Shown here piece by piece: positions 51,735 to 60,417 of a stretch of 64,000 nucleotides of DNA. The stretch is taken from assembly GCF_036174265.1 (NCBI RefSeq), contig NZ_CP108055.1, forward strand, positions 7,006,001 through 7,070,000, given 5' to 3'. Made by a program: the position numbers and the translations under genes. The notes beneath the pieces are model-generated. The model did no database searches, was not told the origin of the DNA, and saw only the letters and a program-made list of their open reading frames with translations. The DNA is from Streptomyces sp. NBC_00285. Its GTDB lineage: Bacteria > Actinomycetota > Actinomycetes > Streptomycetales > Streptomycetaceae. Position 1 is the first letter of the stretch. Each line of letters starts with the position of its first letter.

Positions 51735-52487
51735 GTGACCGCGATTGCCCAGGGCCGTACCCGCAGTGCCGTACTGGTGAGCGCGATGTGCGCCCTGGTC
51801 GTGACGGGAACGGGGCTGACGGGCTGCAGCGAGGACCCCGACGCGGGCACCAACGGGGTCGGCAAACTGTCGGCCGACCAGATCCGCTCCAGGACGCGTG
51901 CGGCCGCCGGGTCCGCCGACGCGCTGCGGGTCTCGGGGAACGTGGTCACCAGCGGGCGCACATACAAACTCGACATGCGCCTGAATTCCGACGGCGGCTC
52001 CGGGTCGGTCACCGCGGAGGGGGCGACCTTCCAGTTGCTGCGGACGGGCGAGCAGCTGTATCTGAAGGCCGACGCGGACTTCTGGACCCAGGCGGACGGC
52101 AAGGGCGACGGGGTGGCCTCGGCGGGGACGGCGGACAAGCTCGACGGCAAGTACGTGAAGGTGCCGTCGGGCGACCCGGCGTACAAGAAGTTCAGCGGTT
52201 TCACGGACAAGGACGTTCTCCTCGACGGGCTTTTGACCCTTCACGGCACCCTGGGCACCGACGGTCATCACGAGCAGGCGGGTACCCGCACGATCCGAAT
52301 CACCGGTGACGAGGGCGACGGCGGCACGCTGGACGTCTCGCTGGAGGGTCAGCCGTACCCCCTGCGCCTGGTAAGGGCGGGCGGCGCGGGCACGCTGACC
52401 TTCTCGGCCTGGGGCAAGAACTTCGCCCTGACCGAGCCCAAGAAGGACGAGACGGTGGACTACGGCAAGCAACTGCCGACGTCCTAG
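51735..52487 (+). CDS. LppX/LprG-like lipoprotein
   Basis: A 250-residue lipoprotein. The signal peptide (TRSAVLVSAMCALVVTGTGLTGCSED) ends in lipobox LTGC. The mature part starts LSADQIRSRTRAAAGSADALRVSGNVVTSGRTYKLDMRLNSDG and continues with alternating beta strands, like the LolA-fold LppX/LprAFG family that carries lipids in mycobacteria. GTG start at 51735. Divergent from the MgtE-like gene and its stop overlaps that of the opposite-strand gene at 52484 by 4 bases. Confidence 0.75.
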   Translation: MTAIAQGRTRSAVLVSAMCALVVTGTGLTGCSEDPDAGTNGVGKLSADQIRSRTRAAAGSADALRVSGNVVTSGRTYKLDMRLNSDGGSGSVTAEGATFQLLRTGEQLYLKADADFWTQADGKGDGVASAGTADKLDGKYVKVPSGDPAYKKFSGFTDKDVLLDGLLTLHGTLGTDGHHEQAGTRTIRITGDEGDGGTLDVSLEGQPYPLRLVRAGGAGTLTFSAWGKNFALTEPKKDETVDYGKQLPTS

Positions 52488-52996
52488 CCGCGTTTGCGGC
52501 GCTTCACCAGGAGGCGCGGAAGACTTGCGGGGACCGGCTCACGCGTGGTCGCCGGTGTCGGCAGCGGCGGTTCGGCCAGGTCACCGTCGGGCAGCGGTGC
52601 CGTGACCCCGGTCGGCTCCAGGCGAAGCACCCGGCACTCGCGGGACCAGCGGTCCGTCATCGCCTCGCCGTCGGGGGCGTTGAGCCGTTTCCCCTTGAGC
52701 TCGGCGACGGCCGCCTGCCACGCCTCGGAGCCGGGAGCGAGTTCCACGACCCTCGCCGCCCAGGAGACCAGCCGGCCTCCCTTGTCCTTGCTGCGGACGG
52801 TCACCTCGGCCGGGCCCGCGTCGGTCAGTCCCGGGAACGGCTGCTCGCCGGGCCCGTCGCCGACCAGGCAGGCAGCGCCCTCGTGCCAGACGTGCCACAG
52901 GGCGCGGGCCGGGCTCCCGGGCCCCTTGACCCAGACGAGGCCGGACTTCTTCGTGGCCTCCTCGACGAGGGCCCGGTCCAGCAGCTCGCTTGTCAT
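52484..52996 (-). CDS. Hypothetical protein, possibly split-barrel (PPOX-like)
   Basis: A 170-residue soluble protein. The segment SGLVWVKGPGSPARALWHVWHEGAACLVGDGPGEQPFPGL looks like a beta-barrel fold of the pyridoxamine-phosphate-oxidase type, but no flavin-binding signature stands out. A Pro-rich region and a basic KRRKRG tail end the protein. ATG at 52996; 10 bases separate it from the stop of corA upstream on the same strand. The assignment is tentative. Confidence 0.65.
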   Translation of the reverse strand: MTSELLDRALVEEATKKSGLVWVKGPGSPARALWHVWHEGAACLVGDGPGEQPFPGLTDAGPAEVTVRSKDKGGRLVSWAARVVELAPGSEAWQAAVAELKGKRLNAPDGEAMTDRWSRECRVLRLEPTGVTAPLPDGDLAEPPLPTPATTREPVPASLPRLLVKRRKRG

Positions 52997-53006
52997 GGCG
53001 CCCACT

Positions 53007-54125
53007 CTAGAGCCAGCCGTTGCGCTTGAGCGTGCGGTGGATGCCCAGGCAGATGACCCCGGTGATCGCCATGATCACGGGGTAGCCGAGCTTCCAGTGG
53101 GTCTCGGGCATGTAGTCGAAGTTCATGCCGTAGACACCGCACACCATCGTCGGTACGGCGACGATCGCGGCCCAGGACGTGATCTTCCGCATGTCCTCGT
53201 TCTGCGCGACGGACGCCTGCGCGAGGTTGGCCTGGAGGATGGAGTTGAGCAGTTCGTCGAAGCCGAGGACCTGCTCCTGGACGCGGGCGAGGTGGTCGGC
53301 GACGTCCCGGAAGTACTTCTGGATGTCGGGGTCCACGAGCCGCATGGGCCGCTCGCTGAGCAGCTGCATGGGGCGCAGCAGCGGCGCGACGGCCCGCTTG
53401 AACTCCAGCACCTCACGCTTGAGCTGGTAGATCCGAGCCGAGTCGACACCGCGCGAGACCTTGCCGCCGCGTCCCGGCGTGAACACCTCGGTCTCCACCT
53501 CGTCGATGTCGTCCTGCACCGCGTCGGCGACCGCGACATAGCCGTCGACGACATGGTCGGCGATCGAGTGCAGCACCGCCGAGGGGCCCCTGGCCAGCAG
53601 CTCGGGGTCGTCCTGGAGCCGGTGCCTGAGCGCCCTCAGCGAACCCTGGCCGCCGTGCCGGACGGTGATGAAGAAGTCCCGGCCGGTGAAGCACATGACC
53701 TCGCCGGTCTCGACGATCTCGCTGTTGGCGGTGAGTTCGTCGTGCTCGACGTAGTGGATGGTCTTGAAGACGGTGAACAGGGAGTCGTCGTAGCGCTCCA
53801 GCTTGGGCCGCTGGTGGGCCTGGACGGCGTCCTCGACGGCGAGCGGGTGGAGTCCGAACTCGCCCGCGATACCGGAGAATTCGGCCTCGCTCGGCTCGTG
53901 CAGTCCGATCCACACGAACCCGCCGTCACGGCGCACCTGGCGCATCGCCTCGTGCGGGCTCAGCGGGGCCGGGGTGACCACACGCCGGCCGTCGCGGTAG
54001 ACCGCGCAGTCGACGACGGCGGAGGGCGTCGAGGGGTCGCGCGTCGCGTCGTACGCGCCGGTGTCCTTGCGCAGCGAGGGACGCGACGGGCGTACTGCGG
54101 CACGCAGGTCACGGATCATCGACAT
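53007..54125 (-). CDS. corA: CorA-family magnesium/cobalt channel
   Basis: A 372-residue channel subunit. A long cytoplasmic alpha/beta domain (GLHEPSEAEFSGIAGEFGLHPLAVEDAV; FTVFKTIHYVEH) leads to a stalk helix and two C-terminal membrane helices, with the selectivity motif YGMNFDYMPE between them, then a basic end HRTLKRNGWL. ATG at 54125 with AAGGAG seven bases upstream. Proximity to the MgtE-like and DUF1003 genes makes this a metal-ion region. Direct repeats lie upstream at 54190-54225. Confidence 0.94.
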   Translation of the reverse strand: MSMIRDLRAAVRPSRPSLRKDTGAYDATRDPSTPSAVVDCAVYRDGRRVVTPAPLSPHEAMRQVRRDGGFVWIGLHEPSEAEFSGIAGEFGLHPLAVEDAVQAHQRPKLERYDDSLFTVFKTIHYVEHDELTANSEIVETGEVMCFTGRDFFITVRHGGQGSLRALRHRLQDDPELLARGPSAVLHSIADHVVDGYVAVADAVQDDIDEVETEVFTPGRGGKVSRGVDSARIYQLKREVLEFKRAVAPLLRPMQLLSERPMRLVDPDIQKYFRDVADHLARVQEQVLGFDELLNSILQANLAQASVAQNEDMRKITSWAAIVAVPTMVCGVYGMNFDYMPETHWKLGYPVIMAITGVICLGIHRTLKRNGWL

Positions 54126-54626
54126 GGCAGGCTCCTTCGTGACGGGCAACAAAGGGCACCTGCGACGGGTGGAACTACCCGGAATGGGGACGTCCGCAAA
54201 TTCGTGTGTTTGGCACGTCCGCAAAGCGGGGAGCACCGCACCATCGCGGTGGCGAACTTCGTCACTGATTCAGGTACTGCTGCAGCTACTGCTTCAGATC
54301 AGACAGATCAGGCAAAAAGAAACGAAGTGCTCTTCCGCACGAAGACGCGAACGTGAGAGGCGGCGGTTGCCGAACGTCACAGAGGCTGCATCAGCGGCCG
54401 GAAGAACGAGTGGTACTACCAGGTCGACTTCGATCCATGACAGCCCCACCTCCTCCGGCCGGTCCCTCGTGAGGGACGATCCATTCCCGTAAGGGAGTCT
54501 CACTCGGCGTCGGGACTCGATGCGCGATGCTTCAGCGTGCTGCCCCGACGACCGGGCCAGAGTACCAGCAGGCCGAAGTGTCAAGGCGCTGCTTTGCCCG
54601 GTGGTGACGAGTTCTATGCTCGCCGC
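54126..54626. other. 500-base gap between corA and SUFU-like gene with repeats
   Basis: I see no gene. ACGTCCGCAAA occurs twice (54190-54200 and 54215-54225, 25 bases apart), upstream of corA on its own strand, a possible operator or leader element. A GTCCCTC-GT-GAGGGAC dyad lies at about 54463-54478. Around 54270-54320 the base composition is AT-richer. Promoters for both divergent genes are expected here, but I cannot identify convincing boxes. No recognisable Mg2+ riboswitch. Confidence 0.5.
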
Positions 54627-55211
54627 ATGGCTGATGTTCTTCCTCTGGTCGAGGCCCGGTTGCGCGGCGCGCTGGGCGAGCCGGACGCGCGCGCGGCGGT
54701 CACCTTCCTGGGCACGGATCGCGTCGAGGTGCTCCGCTTCACCGACGGGGACGTCGTCCGCTACGCCACGCTCGGTATGTCCGCCCAGCCGATGGGCGAC
54801 CCGGCCTCGATGCTCGCCGACCCGGTGCAGGGACCACGTGCCGAACTGGTCATCTCCGTACGGGCAGGACGCGCCGACACCGACAAGGTGCTCCGCCCGC
54901 TCGCCGTCCTCGCCGCGTCCCCGCAGGTCGAGGGTGTGATCGTGGCCCCGGGCGCCTCGCTCGACGTAGGTGAACCGCTGTGGACCGGCGCCCCGTTCAC
55001 CTCGGTCCTGGTCGCGGAGCCGGGCGGGCTGGTCGAGGACCTGGAGCTCGACGACCCCCTCGACCCGGTCCGTTTCCTGCCACTGCTGCCCATGACACCC
55101 AACGAGGCCGCCTGGAAGCGGGTGCACGGCGCCCAGGCCCTTCAGGAGCGCTGGCTGACGAACGGGACGGACCTCCGGGATCCGTCCCGGAAGTCCGTCC
55201 CGCTGGAGTGA
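54627..55211 (+). CDS. SUFU-domain (suppressor of fused) protein
   Basis: A 194-residue soluble protein beginning MADVLPLVEARLRGALGEPD. Recognisable bacterial SUFU-like stretches are VEVLRFTDGDVVRYATLGMSAQPMGDP, ELVISVRAGRADTDKVLRPLAVLAASPQVEGVIVAPGA and FLPLLPMTPNEAAWKRVHGAQALQERW. The bacterial family has no settled function; members sometimes act as immunity proteins. ATG at 54627. It stands alone on this strand and converges on the MFS exporter gene. Confidence 0.85.
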   Translation: MADVLPLVEARLRGALGEPDARAAVTFLGTDRVEVLRFTDGDVVRYATLGMSAQPMGDPASMLADPVQGPRAELVISVRAGRADTDKVLRPLAVLAASPQVEGVIVAPGASLDVGEPLWTGAPFTSVLVAEPGGLVEDLELDDPLDPVRFLPLLPMTPNEAAWKRVHGAQALQERWLTNGTDLRDPSRKSVPLE

Positions 55212-55252
55212 GGGCCTGGTGAGCAAGCTCACCAACCGCTGGTCGGAAGGCG

Positions 55253-56476
55253 TCAGTTGGCGAAGACGGCGACACTGTCCTCGACCGCGTGCCGCGGCTC
55301 CAGCTCCTCCGCCTCGTGAGTGAGGGCCTTGCGCCGTACGACGACCACGAGCGCGCCCAGTACCGCGGTCACCGCGGCCACCACGAACGGGATGTGGATG
55401 TTGCTCCACTCCTCGATCTTCGGCGCGAAGAAGGGCGCCGCCGCGGCGGCGAACCAGCGCACGAAGTTGTAGCCGGCGCTCGCCACGGGCCGCGGGGCGT
55501 CCGAGACGCCGAGCGCCAGCTCCGTGTACACCGTGTTGTTCACGCCGATGAAGGCGCCGGACAGGATCGTGCAGACGATGGCCGTGGTGTGGTTGCCGTA
55601 ACCGAGGACGAGCACGTCGGCCGCGAGCAGCACCAGCGAGCCGCCGAGCACCTTCAGCGACCCGAACCGCTCCTGCAGGCGCGGGGCCGCGAACACCGAG
55701 AAGACGGCGAGCAGGACACCCCAGGCGAAGAACACGGCACCCGACTTGTACGGGGTCATGTCCAGCACGAACGGGGTGAAGGCCAGCACGGTGAAGAACG
55801 TGTAGTTGTAGAAGAACGACGAGGCCGCGGCCGAGGCCAGGCCGCCGTGGCCGAGCGCCTTGATCGGGTCCAGCAGTGACGTCTTGCGGGCCGGCTTCGG
55901 CTGCTCCTTCAGGAACACCGTGATGCACAGGAAGCCGATCGCCATCAGGAACGCCGTGCCGAAGAACGGGTAGCGCCAGCTGGCGTCACCGAGCAGGGCG
56001 CCCAGGAGCGGGCCGCACGCCATGCCGAGGCCGAGGGCGGACTCGTACAGCAGGATCGCCGCCGCGCTGCCGCCGGCCGCGGCGCCGACGATGACGGCGA
56101 GGGCGGTGGACACGAAGAGGGCGTTGCCGAGACCCCAGCCGGCGCGGAAGCCGACCAGTTCGGCGACCGAGTCCGAGGTGCCCGCGAGGCCTGCGAAGAG
56201 CACGACGACGGCGAGTCCGACCAGCAGGGTCTTCTTGCCGCCGATGCGGCTGGAGACGAAGCCGGTGACCAGCATCGCGATCGCGGTGATCAGGAAGTAC
56301 GAGGTGAACAGCAGGGAGACCTGGCTGGCCGTGGCGTCCAGGCCCTTGGCGATCGACGGCAGGATCGGGTCCACGAGTCCGATGCCCATGAAGGCGACGA
56401 CGGAAGCACCTGCCGTCGCCCACACGGCCTTCGGCTGGCGCAGGATGCCGCCGGCTCCCGCATCAAAGGAATCCAT
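55253..56476 (-). CDS. Major facilitator superfamily exporter (DHA1-like)
   Basis: A 407-residue transporter with 12 predicted helices. N-terminal VWATAGASVVAFMGIGLVDPILPSIAKGL and the motif-A-like loop GFVSSRIGGKKTLLVGL match drug:H+ antiporters. A charged central loop (LKEQPKPARKTSLLDPIKALGHG) separates the halves. ATG at 56476 with GGAGGAAG. Preceded by an AT-rich promoter region. No dedicated regulator gene is adjacent. Substrate unknown. Confidence 0.9.
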   Translation of the reverse strand: MDSFDAGAGGILRQPKAVWATAGASVVAFMGIGLVDPILPSIAKGLDATASQVSLLFTSYFLITAIAMLVTGFVSSRIGGKKTLLVGLAVVVLFAGLAGTSDSVAELVGFRAGWGLGNALFVSTALAVIVGAAAGGSAAAILLYESALGLGMACGPLLGALLGDASWRYPFFGTAFLMAIGFLCITVFLKEQPKPARKTSLLDPIKALGHGGLASAAASSFFYNYTFFTVLAFTPFVLDMTPYKSGAVFFAWGVLLAVFSVFAAPRLQERFGSLKVLGGSLVLLAADVLVLGYGNHTTAIVCTILSGAFIGVNNTVYTELALGVSDAPRPVASAGYNFVRWFAAAAAPFFAPKIEEWSNIHIPFVVAAVTAVLGALVVVVRRKALTHEAEELEPRHAVEDSVAVFAN

Positions 56477-56517
56477 GGTCTTCCTCCACTCCCTCACGAG
56501 ATAGTTGGTATATGCAC

Positions 56518-56547
56518 ATAGTAAGTTAGAGCAGCTAATAAATGCAA
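56518..56547 (-). promoter_or_regulatory. AT-rich candidate promoter of the MFS gene
   Basis: Read on the minus strand: TTGCAT (56547-56542), 18-base spacer, TACTAT (56523-56518). A distinctly AT-rich stretch (about 56500-56562) with TTAGAGCAGCTAA and repeated TAGTTG suggests a regulator site as well. Confidence 0.5.
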
Positions 56548-56659
56548 GCTACATCTAGTTGTGCCCGGTGAGGCCCGCCGGGGCCGGGAGTGAACCGCTT
56601 CCCTCCGGACGGGTGATCGTCCTTGACGTGGCGGTGCGAGGGTAGGACCGTGGGGCCCT

Positions 56660-57301
56660 ATGAGGGGCGAACCCAGTTGCCCGAAGTGTGGTGGCCGGGT
56701 CAGGGCTCCCGGACTCTTCGCCGATTCCTGGCAGTGCGATGTGCACGGGACGGTGCATCCGCTGCAGCCCGCGATCCCGCCGAGCGTCGAGGCCCTCGGG
56801 GTCGTGGTGCACCGCACCCAGGTGCCGGTGTGGATGCCGTGGCCGCTGCCGGTCGGCTGGCTGTTCACGGGCGTGGTCTGTGCGGGTGACGACCGCAGTG
56901 GCGGTCGCGCGACGGCTGTGGCCTGCACGGGACCCGGCCCGCTCGGGGGCGTCGGCGAGCTGATTCTGGTCGCCGAGGAACTCGGGGTCGGCCTCGGGGC
57001 GCGCTATGCGGGGATCGACGGGCCGGATCCCGGGCCGTACATGAGCGTCGAGAAGCCGCCGCAGGCGAAGGTGCTGGCCGCGGGGCGGCCGACGCCGTTG
57101 TGGCATGTCGCGGGAGCGCCGGACGACCGGGCCGTGTTCGCCGGGGAGGCCCTCGGACTGTGGCTCTGGGCCGTGGTGTGGCCCGAGCAGTCCGGGCTGC
57201 TGATGTATGACGAGCTGGTGCTGACGGATCTGCGGGACGCCGGGGCCGAGGTGGAGCTGGTGCCCTGCGGGGCGTTGTCGCCGCGCCTGCTGAAGCCGTA
57301 G
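56660..57301 (+). CDS. Zinc-ribbon-like conserved protein (DUF6758-like)
   Basis: A 213-residue protein. The N-terminus RGEPSCPKCGGRVRAPG...QCDVHGTVHPLQP has CxxC and CxxH, a likely zinc ribbon. The body has beta/aromatic segments (VPVWMPWPLPVGWLFTG, ALGLWLWAVVWPEQSGLLMYDELVL). I associate it from memory with DUF6758, restricted to actinomycetes. Function unknown. ATG at 56660. Precedes the PHP gene by 199 bases. Confidence 0.75.
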   Translation: MRGEPSCPKCGGRVRAPGLFADSWQCDVHGTVHPLQPAIPPSVEALGVVVHRTQVPVWMPWPLPVGWLFTGVVCAGDDRSGGRATAVACTGPGPLGGVGELILVAEELGVGLGARYAGIDGPDPGPYMSVEKPPQAKVLAAGRPTPLWHVAGAPDDRAVFAGEALGLWLWAVVWPEQSGLLMYDELVLTDLRDAGAEVELVPCGALSPRLLKP

Positions 57302-57500
57302 CGCCTACGGCGTGGGGCTCTCGGATGCCGGGCCACCGCGGGTTCGTCGAGGCCGGTCGCGCCCCCGGTGCGGCCGCCGGCGGATGCGGTCCAGCGCCCC
57401 TGAGTAGGGGGCGCTCGCAGGGTTCGGGTGTGACCGGAGTGGTTGAAACGCCGGTTATCCTTGGGCGTTCCCTTCTGTTCCGTCAGTGTCTGGAGTCCGC

Positions 57501-58358
57501 GTGCGTGTCGATCTGCACACCCACTCCACCGCCTCCGACGGGACCGACACGCCTTCCGAGCTGGTGCGGAACGCCGCTGCTGCCGGGCTGGACGTCGTGG
57601 CCCTCACCGACCACGACACGACCCGCGGGCACAGCGAGGCTCTGGCCGCGCTGCCCGAGGGGCTGACGCTGATCACCGGGGCCGAGCTGTCCTGCCGTGT
57701 CGGCGGGGTGTCCATGCACATGCTGGCCTACCTCTTCGATCCCGAGGAGCCGGCGTTGCTCGCCGAGCGGGAACTGGTGCGGGACGACCGGGTGCCCCGG
57801 GCCCGCGGGATGGTCGCCCGGCTCCAGGAGCTGGGCGTTCCGGTCACCTGGGAACAGGTGGCGCGGATCGCCGGAGACGGGTCCGTCGGGCGGCCGCACG
57901 TCGCCACCGCGCTCGTCGAACTGGGCGTCGTGCCGAGCGTCGACGACGCGTTCACCACCGACTGGCTGGCCGACGGCGGCCGGGCCCACATGGAGAAGCA
58001 CGAGACCGACCCCTTCGAGGCGATCCGCCTGGTCAAGGGCGCCGGCGGGGTCACCGTGTTCGCCCACCCGGGCGCGAGCAAGCGCGGCCACACCGTCCCG
58101 GAGTCCGTGATCGCCGAGATGGCCGCCGCCGGGCTCGACGGCATCGAGGTCGACCACATGGACCACGACGAGGAGACGCGCGTACGGCTGCGCGGGCTCG
58201 CCGCGGAGCTGGGGCTGCTGACCACCGGGTCCAGCGACTACCACGGCAGCCGTAAGACGGTCGCCCTCGGTGAGTACACGACGGATCCCGAGGTGTACGG
58301 GGAGATCACCCGCCGGGCGACGGGCGCGTTTCCCGTCCCGGGGACCGGCGGAATCTGA
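57501..58358 (+). CDS. PHP-domain phosphoesterase
   Basis: A 285-residue metal-dependent hydrolase. Four PHP motifs are visible: VDLHTHSTASDGTDTP, LTDHDTTRG, ELSC and VFAHPGASKRGH, with SSDYHGSR near the end. Related enzymes remove phosphate from nucleotides such as 3',5'-nucleoside bisphosphates or 5'-oligoribonucleotides; I cannot say which here. GTG at 57501 lies five bases after GGAG and was chosen over the GTG at 57486. The MarC-family gene follows by 47 bases. Confidence 0.9.
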   Translation: MRVDLHTHSTASDGTDTPSELVRNAAAAGLDVVALTDHDTTRGHSEALAALPEGLTLITGAELSCRVGGVSMHMLAYLFDPEEPALLAERELVRDDRVPRARGMVARLQELGVPVTWEQVARIAGDGSVGRPHVATALVELGVVPSVDDAFTTDWLADGGRAHMEKHETDPFEAIRLVKGAGGVTVFAHPGASKRGHTVPESVIAEMAAAGLDGIEVDHMDHDEETRVRLRGLAAELGLLTTGSSDYHGSRKTVALGEYTTDPEVYGEITRRATGAFPVPGTGGI

Positions 58359-58405
58359 GCCTCGCGCCCGCTTCCCGTCCACTCCCTCTTCCCGCAAGGC
58401 TCCCC

Positions 58406-59011
58406 ATGTTCGACGTCGCCGTCTTCGGCTCGCTCTTCCTCACCCTGTTCGTGATCATGGATCCCCCCGGGATCACCCCGATCTTCCTCGCGCTGACCGC
58501 CGGCCGGCCCGGCAAGGTGCAGAAGCGGATGGCCTTCCAGGCCGTCTGTGTGGCGGGCGGTGTCATCACCGTGTTCGGGCTCCTGGGCCACCAGATCCTC
58601 GACTACCTGCATGTCTCCGTGCCCGCACTGATGATCGCGGGCGGGCTGCTGCTCCTGCTGATCGCGCTCGACCTGCTCACCGGCAAGACGGACGAGCCGA
58701 AGCAGACCAAGGACGTCAACGTGGCGCTCGTACCGCTGGGCATGCCGCTGCTGGCCGGTCCCGGTGCGATCGTCTCGGTGATTCTCGCGGTGCAGAAGGC
58801 GGACGGCCTCGCCTCGCAGGTGTCGGTGTGGACGGCCATCCTCGCCATCCATGTCGTGCTGTGGCTGGTGATGCGGTACTCGCTGCTGATCATCAGGGTC
58901 ATCAAGGACGGTGGCGTGGTACTGGTGACCAGGCTCGCCGGCATGATGCTCTCCGCGATCGCCGTGCAGCAGATCATCAACGGGGTGACCCAGGTGATCC
59001 AGGCGAACTGA
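58406..59011 (+). CDS. MarC-family membrane protein
   Basis: A 201-residue protein with about six helices. The family hallmark near the N-terminus is SLFLTLFVIMDPPGITPIFLALTAG, and LVPLGMPLLAGPGAIVSVILAV in the second half repeats the pattern. MarC was once linked to multiple antibiotic resistance but this was later withdrawn for E. coli; its role is unknown. ATG at 58406. Probably in an operon with the PHP gene; a strong terminator follows. Confidence 0.92.
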   Translation: MFDVAVFGSLFLTLFVIMDPPGITPIFLALTAGRPGKVQKRMAFQAVCVAGGVITVFGLLGHQILDYLHVSVPALMIAGGLLLLLIALDLLTGKTDEPKQTKDVNVALVPLGMPLLAGPGAIVSVILAVQKADGLASQVSVWTAILAIHVVLWLVMRYSLLIIRVIKDGGVVLVTRLAGMMLSAIAVQQIINGVTQVIQAN

Positions 59012-59057
59012 GTGCACCGCAGGCCTCGCACATGCTGCGACCTGGCTCTGACATGCG

Positions 59058-59098
59058 CAGAGCCCCCGCCCGGCATCGATGCCTGGGCGGGGGCTCTG
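59058..59098. terminator. Strong terminator after the MarC-family gene
   Basis: CAGAGCCCCCGCCC (59058-59071) pairs with GGGCGGGGGCTCTG (59085-59098). The loop extends it with GGCAT/ATGCC. Located between convergent stops. Confidence 0.92.
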
Positions 59099-59126
59099 AA
59101 GCTGTCTGCGGTGATCCGCGTCGGTG

Positions 59127-59279
59127 TTACGAGGCCGTGGTGTCGGCCGGACGGATCCACAGCCGCTGCCCGATGGCGGCGGCCTGCTGAACGATCCGGT
59201 TGACGGAGGCGGCGTCCACAACGGTGCTGTCCACGGGCGTACCGTCGACGTCGTCGAGTCGCATGATTTCGAAGCGCAC
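59127..59279 (-). CDS. 50-residue conserved-looking small protein
   Basis: GTG at 59279 with AGGGAGAAG upstream gives a 50-residue protein (RFEIMRLDDVDGTPVDSTVVDAASVNRIVQQAAAIGQRLWIRPADT), soluble and acidic with beta-like and helical parts and no signal. The longer open frame (to 59360) would add a basic extension with no ribosome site. The upstream region (59290-59400) is AT-rich and includes ORF-free promoter-like sequence. No family recognised. Confidence 0.75.
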   Translation of the reverse strand: MRFEIMRLDDVDGTPVDSTVVDAASVNRIVQQAAAIGQRLWIRPADTTAS

Positions 59280-59473
59280 AGGCTTCTCCCTTCGTCTGGT
59301 CATCCTCCTGCGGAGAATTGCTGGGTACGTGTTAGTCAACGGGGTGCGTGTTACAAACATTCCCTACGCTAAAGAAATTTTTCGAACGACTAACTACTGA
59401 CCGGTAAGTGATCCATCGGAGACTCCTTGGGACCGGTTGTGTTCGCAGCGTGACCGCCGAGACAATAGAGGCG

Positions 59474-60367
59474 ATGAACGACGACCTCGCGGCCCTGAGT
59501 GCCCGCATCGACCGCACCAACGAGCTGCTCCAGCGCGTGCTCGCCGAGGTGGCCAAGACGCCCTCGACGCATGCGATCTTCGTCGACGCGGGATACCTCT
59601 ACGCGGCCGCGGGACGACTCGTCGCCGGCACCGAGGACCGGCGCGCCTTCGATCTCGACGCCGAGGGCCTGATCGAGGCCCTCATCGACCGGGCCCGCAC
59701 GATCTTCGCGGACAGCAGGCTGCTGAGGGTCTACTGGTACGACGGCGCGAGACGCCGCATCCACACGTCGGAGCAGCAGTCCATCGCCGAACTCCCGGAC
59801 GTCAAGGTCCGGTTGGGCAACCTCAACGCCAACAACCAGCAGAAGGGCGTCGATTCGCTGATCCGCAGCGACCTGGAGTCCCTGGCCCGCCACCGCGCCA
59901 TCAGCGATGCGGCACTCCTCGGCGGCGACGAGGACCTGGTCTCGGCGGTCGAGGCGGCCCAGGGATACGGCGCCCGCGTCCACCTCTGGGGCATCGAGGC
60001 GCCCGAGGGCCGCAACCAGGCGGAGCCACTCCTGTGGGAGGTCGACAGCCAGCGCACCCTCGACCTCGACTTCTTCAAGCCCTACGTCTCACGGCGGGCG
60101 ACGGCCGCCTTTGAGGCGACGACCACCCGGCCCACCCGCGAGGGCATCCGTTTCGTGGGTGCCCAGATCGCCGCGAAGTGGCTGGCGGAGCGGGGAAGAG
60201 CGGCCCTTCAGGAACTGCTGCCCGGGTATCCGTATCTACCGGGCTCGGTGGACCAGGACCTGCTGGTGGAGGCGGAGGGGCTTCTCCAGTACTCCCTGCG
60301 CGGCCAGTCCGACCTGCGGCGGGCGCTGCGGGACGGGTTCTGGGAGCACTTGCAGGGGCAGTACTGA
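59474..60367 (+). CDS. NYN-domain (PIN-like) ribonuclease-type protein
   Basis: A 297-residue protein. A short coiled coil at the start (DDLAALSARIDRTNELLQRVLAEV) precedes the NYN domain: HAIFVDAGYLYAAAGRLV, LLRVYWYDGARRR, KGVDSLIRSDLESLARHRAISDAALLGGDEDLVSAVEAAQGYGARVHLWGI, which carries the conserved Asp residues of the nuclease site. A C-terminal region of about 90 residues (ATAAFEATTTRPTREGIRFVGAQIAAKWLAERGR) resembles a winged-helix. ATG at 59474; GTG at 59450 is an alternative. Probably processes RNA. Confidence 0.85.
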   Translation: MNDDLAALSARIDRTNELLQRVLAEVAKTPSTHAIFVDAGYLYAAAGRLVAGTEDRRAFDLDAEGLIEALIDRARTIFADSRLLRVYWYDGARRRIHTSEQQSIAELPDVKVRLGNLNANNQQKGVDSLIRSDLESLARHRAISDAALLGGDEDLVSAVEAAQGYGARVHLWGIEAPEGRNQAEPLLWEVDSQRTLDLDFFKPYVSRRATAAFEATTTRPTREGIRFVGAQIAAKWLAERGRAALQELLPGYPYLPGSVDQDLLVEAEGLLQYSLRGQSDLRRALRDGFWEHLQGQY

Positions 60368-60417
60368 TTGCGCACGGGCGCTCTGCGGGGCGGCCGGCAT
60401 GGTGGGCGTGCTGACGC

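Noticed and set aside
51533..52210. N-terminal extension of the MgtE-like frame
   Set aside because: It is antisense to the lipoprotein gene and has no homology-like domain. A clear ribosome site supports the start at 51532.
54126..54626. Possible Mg2+ riboswitch upstream of corA
   Set aside because: No M-box-like set of three helices with conserved loops could be recognised; only short repeats and one small dyad.
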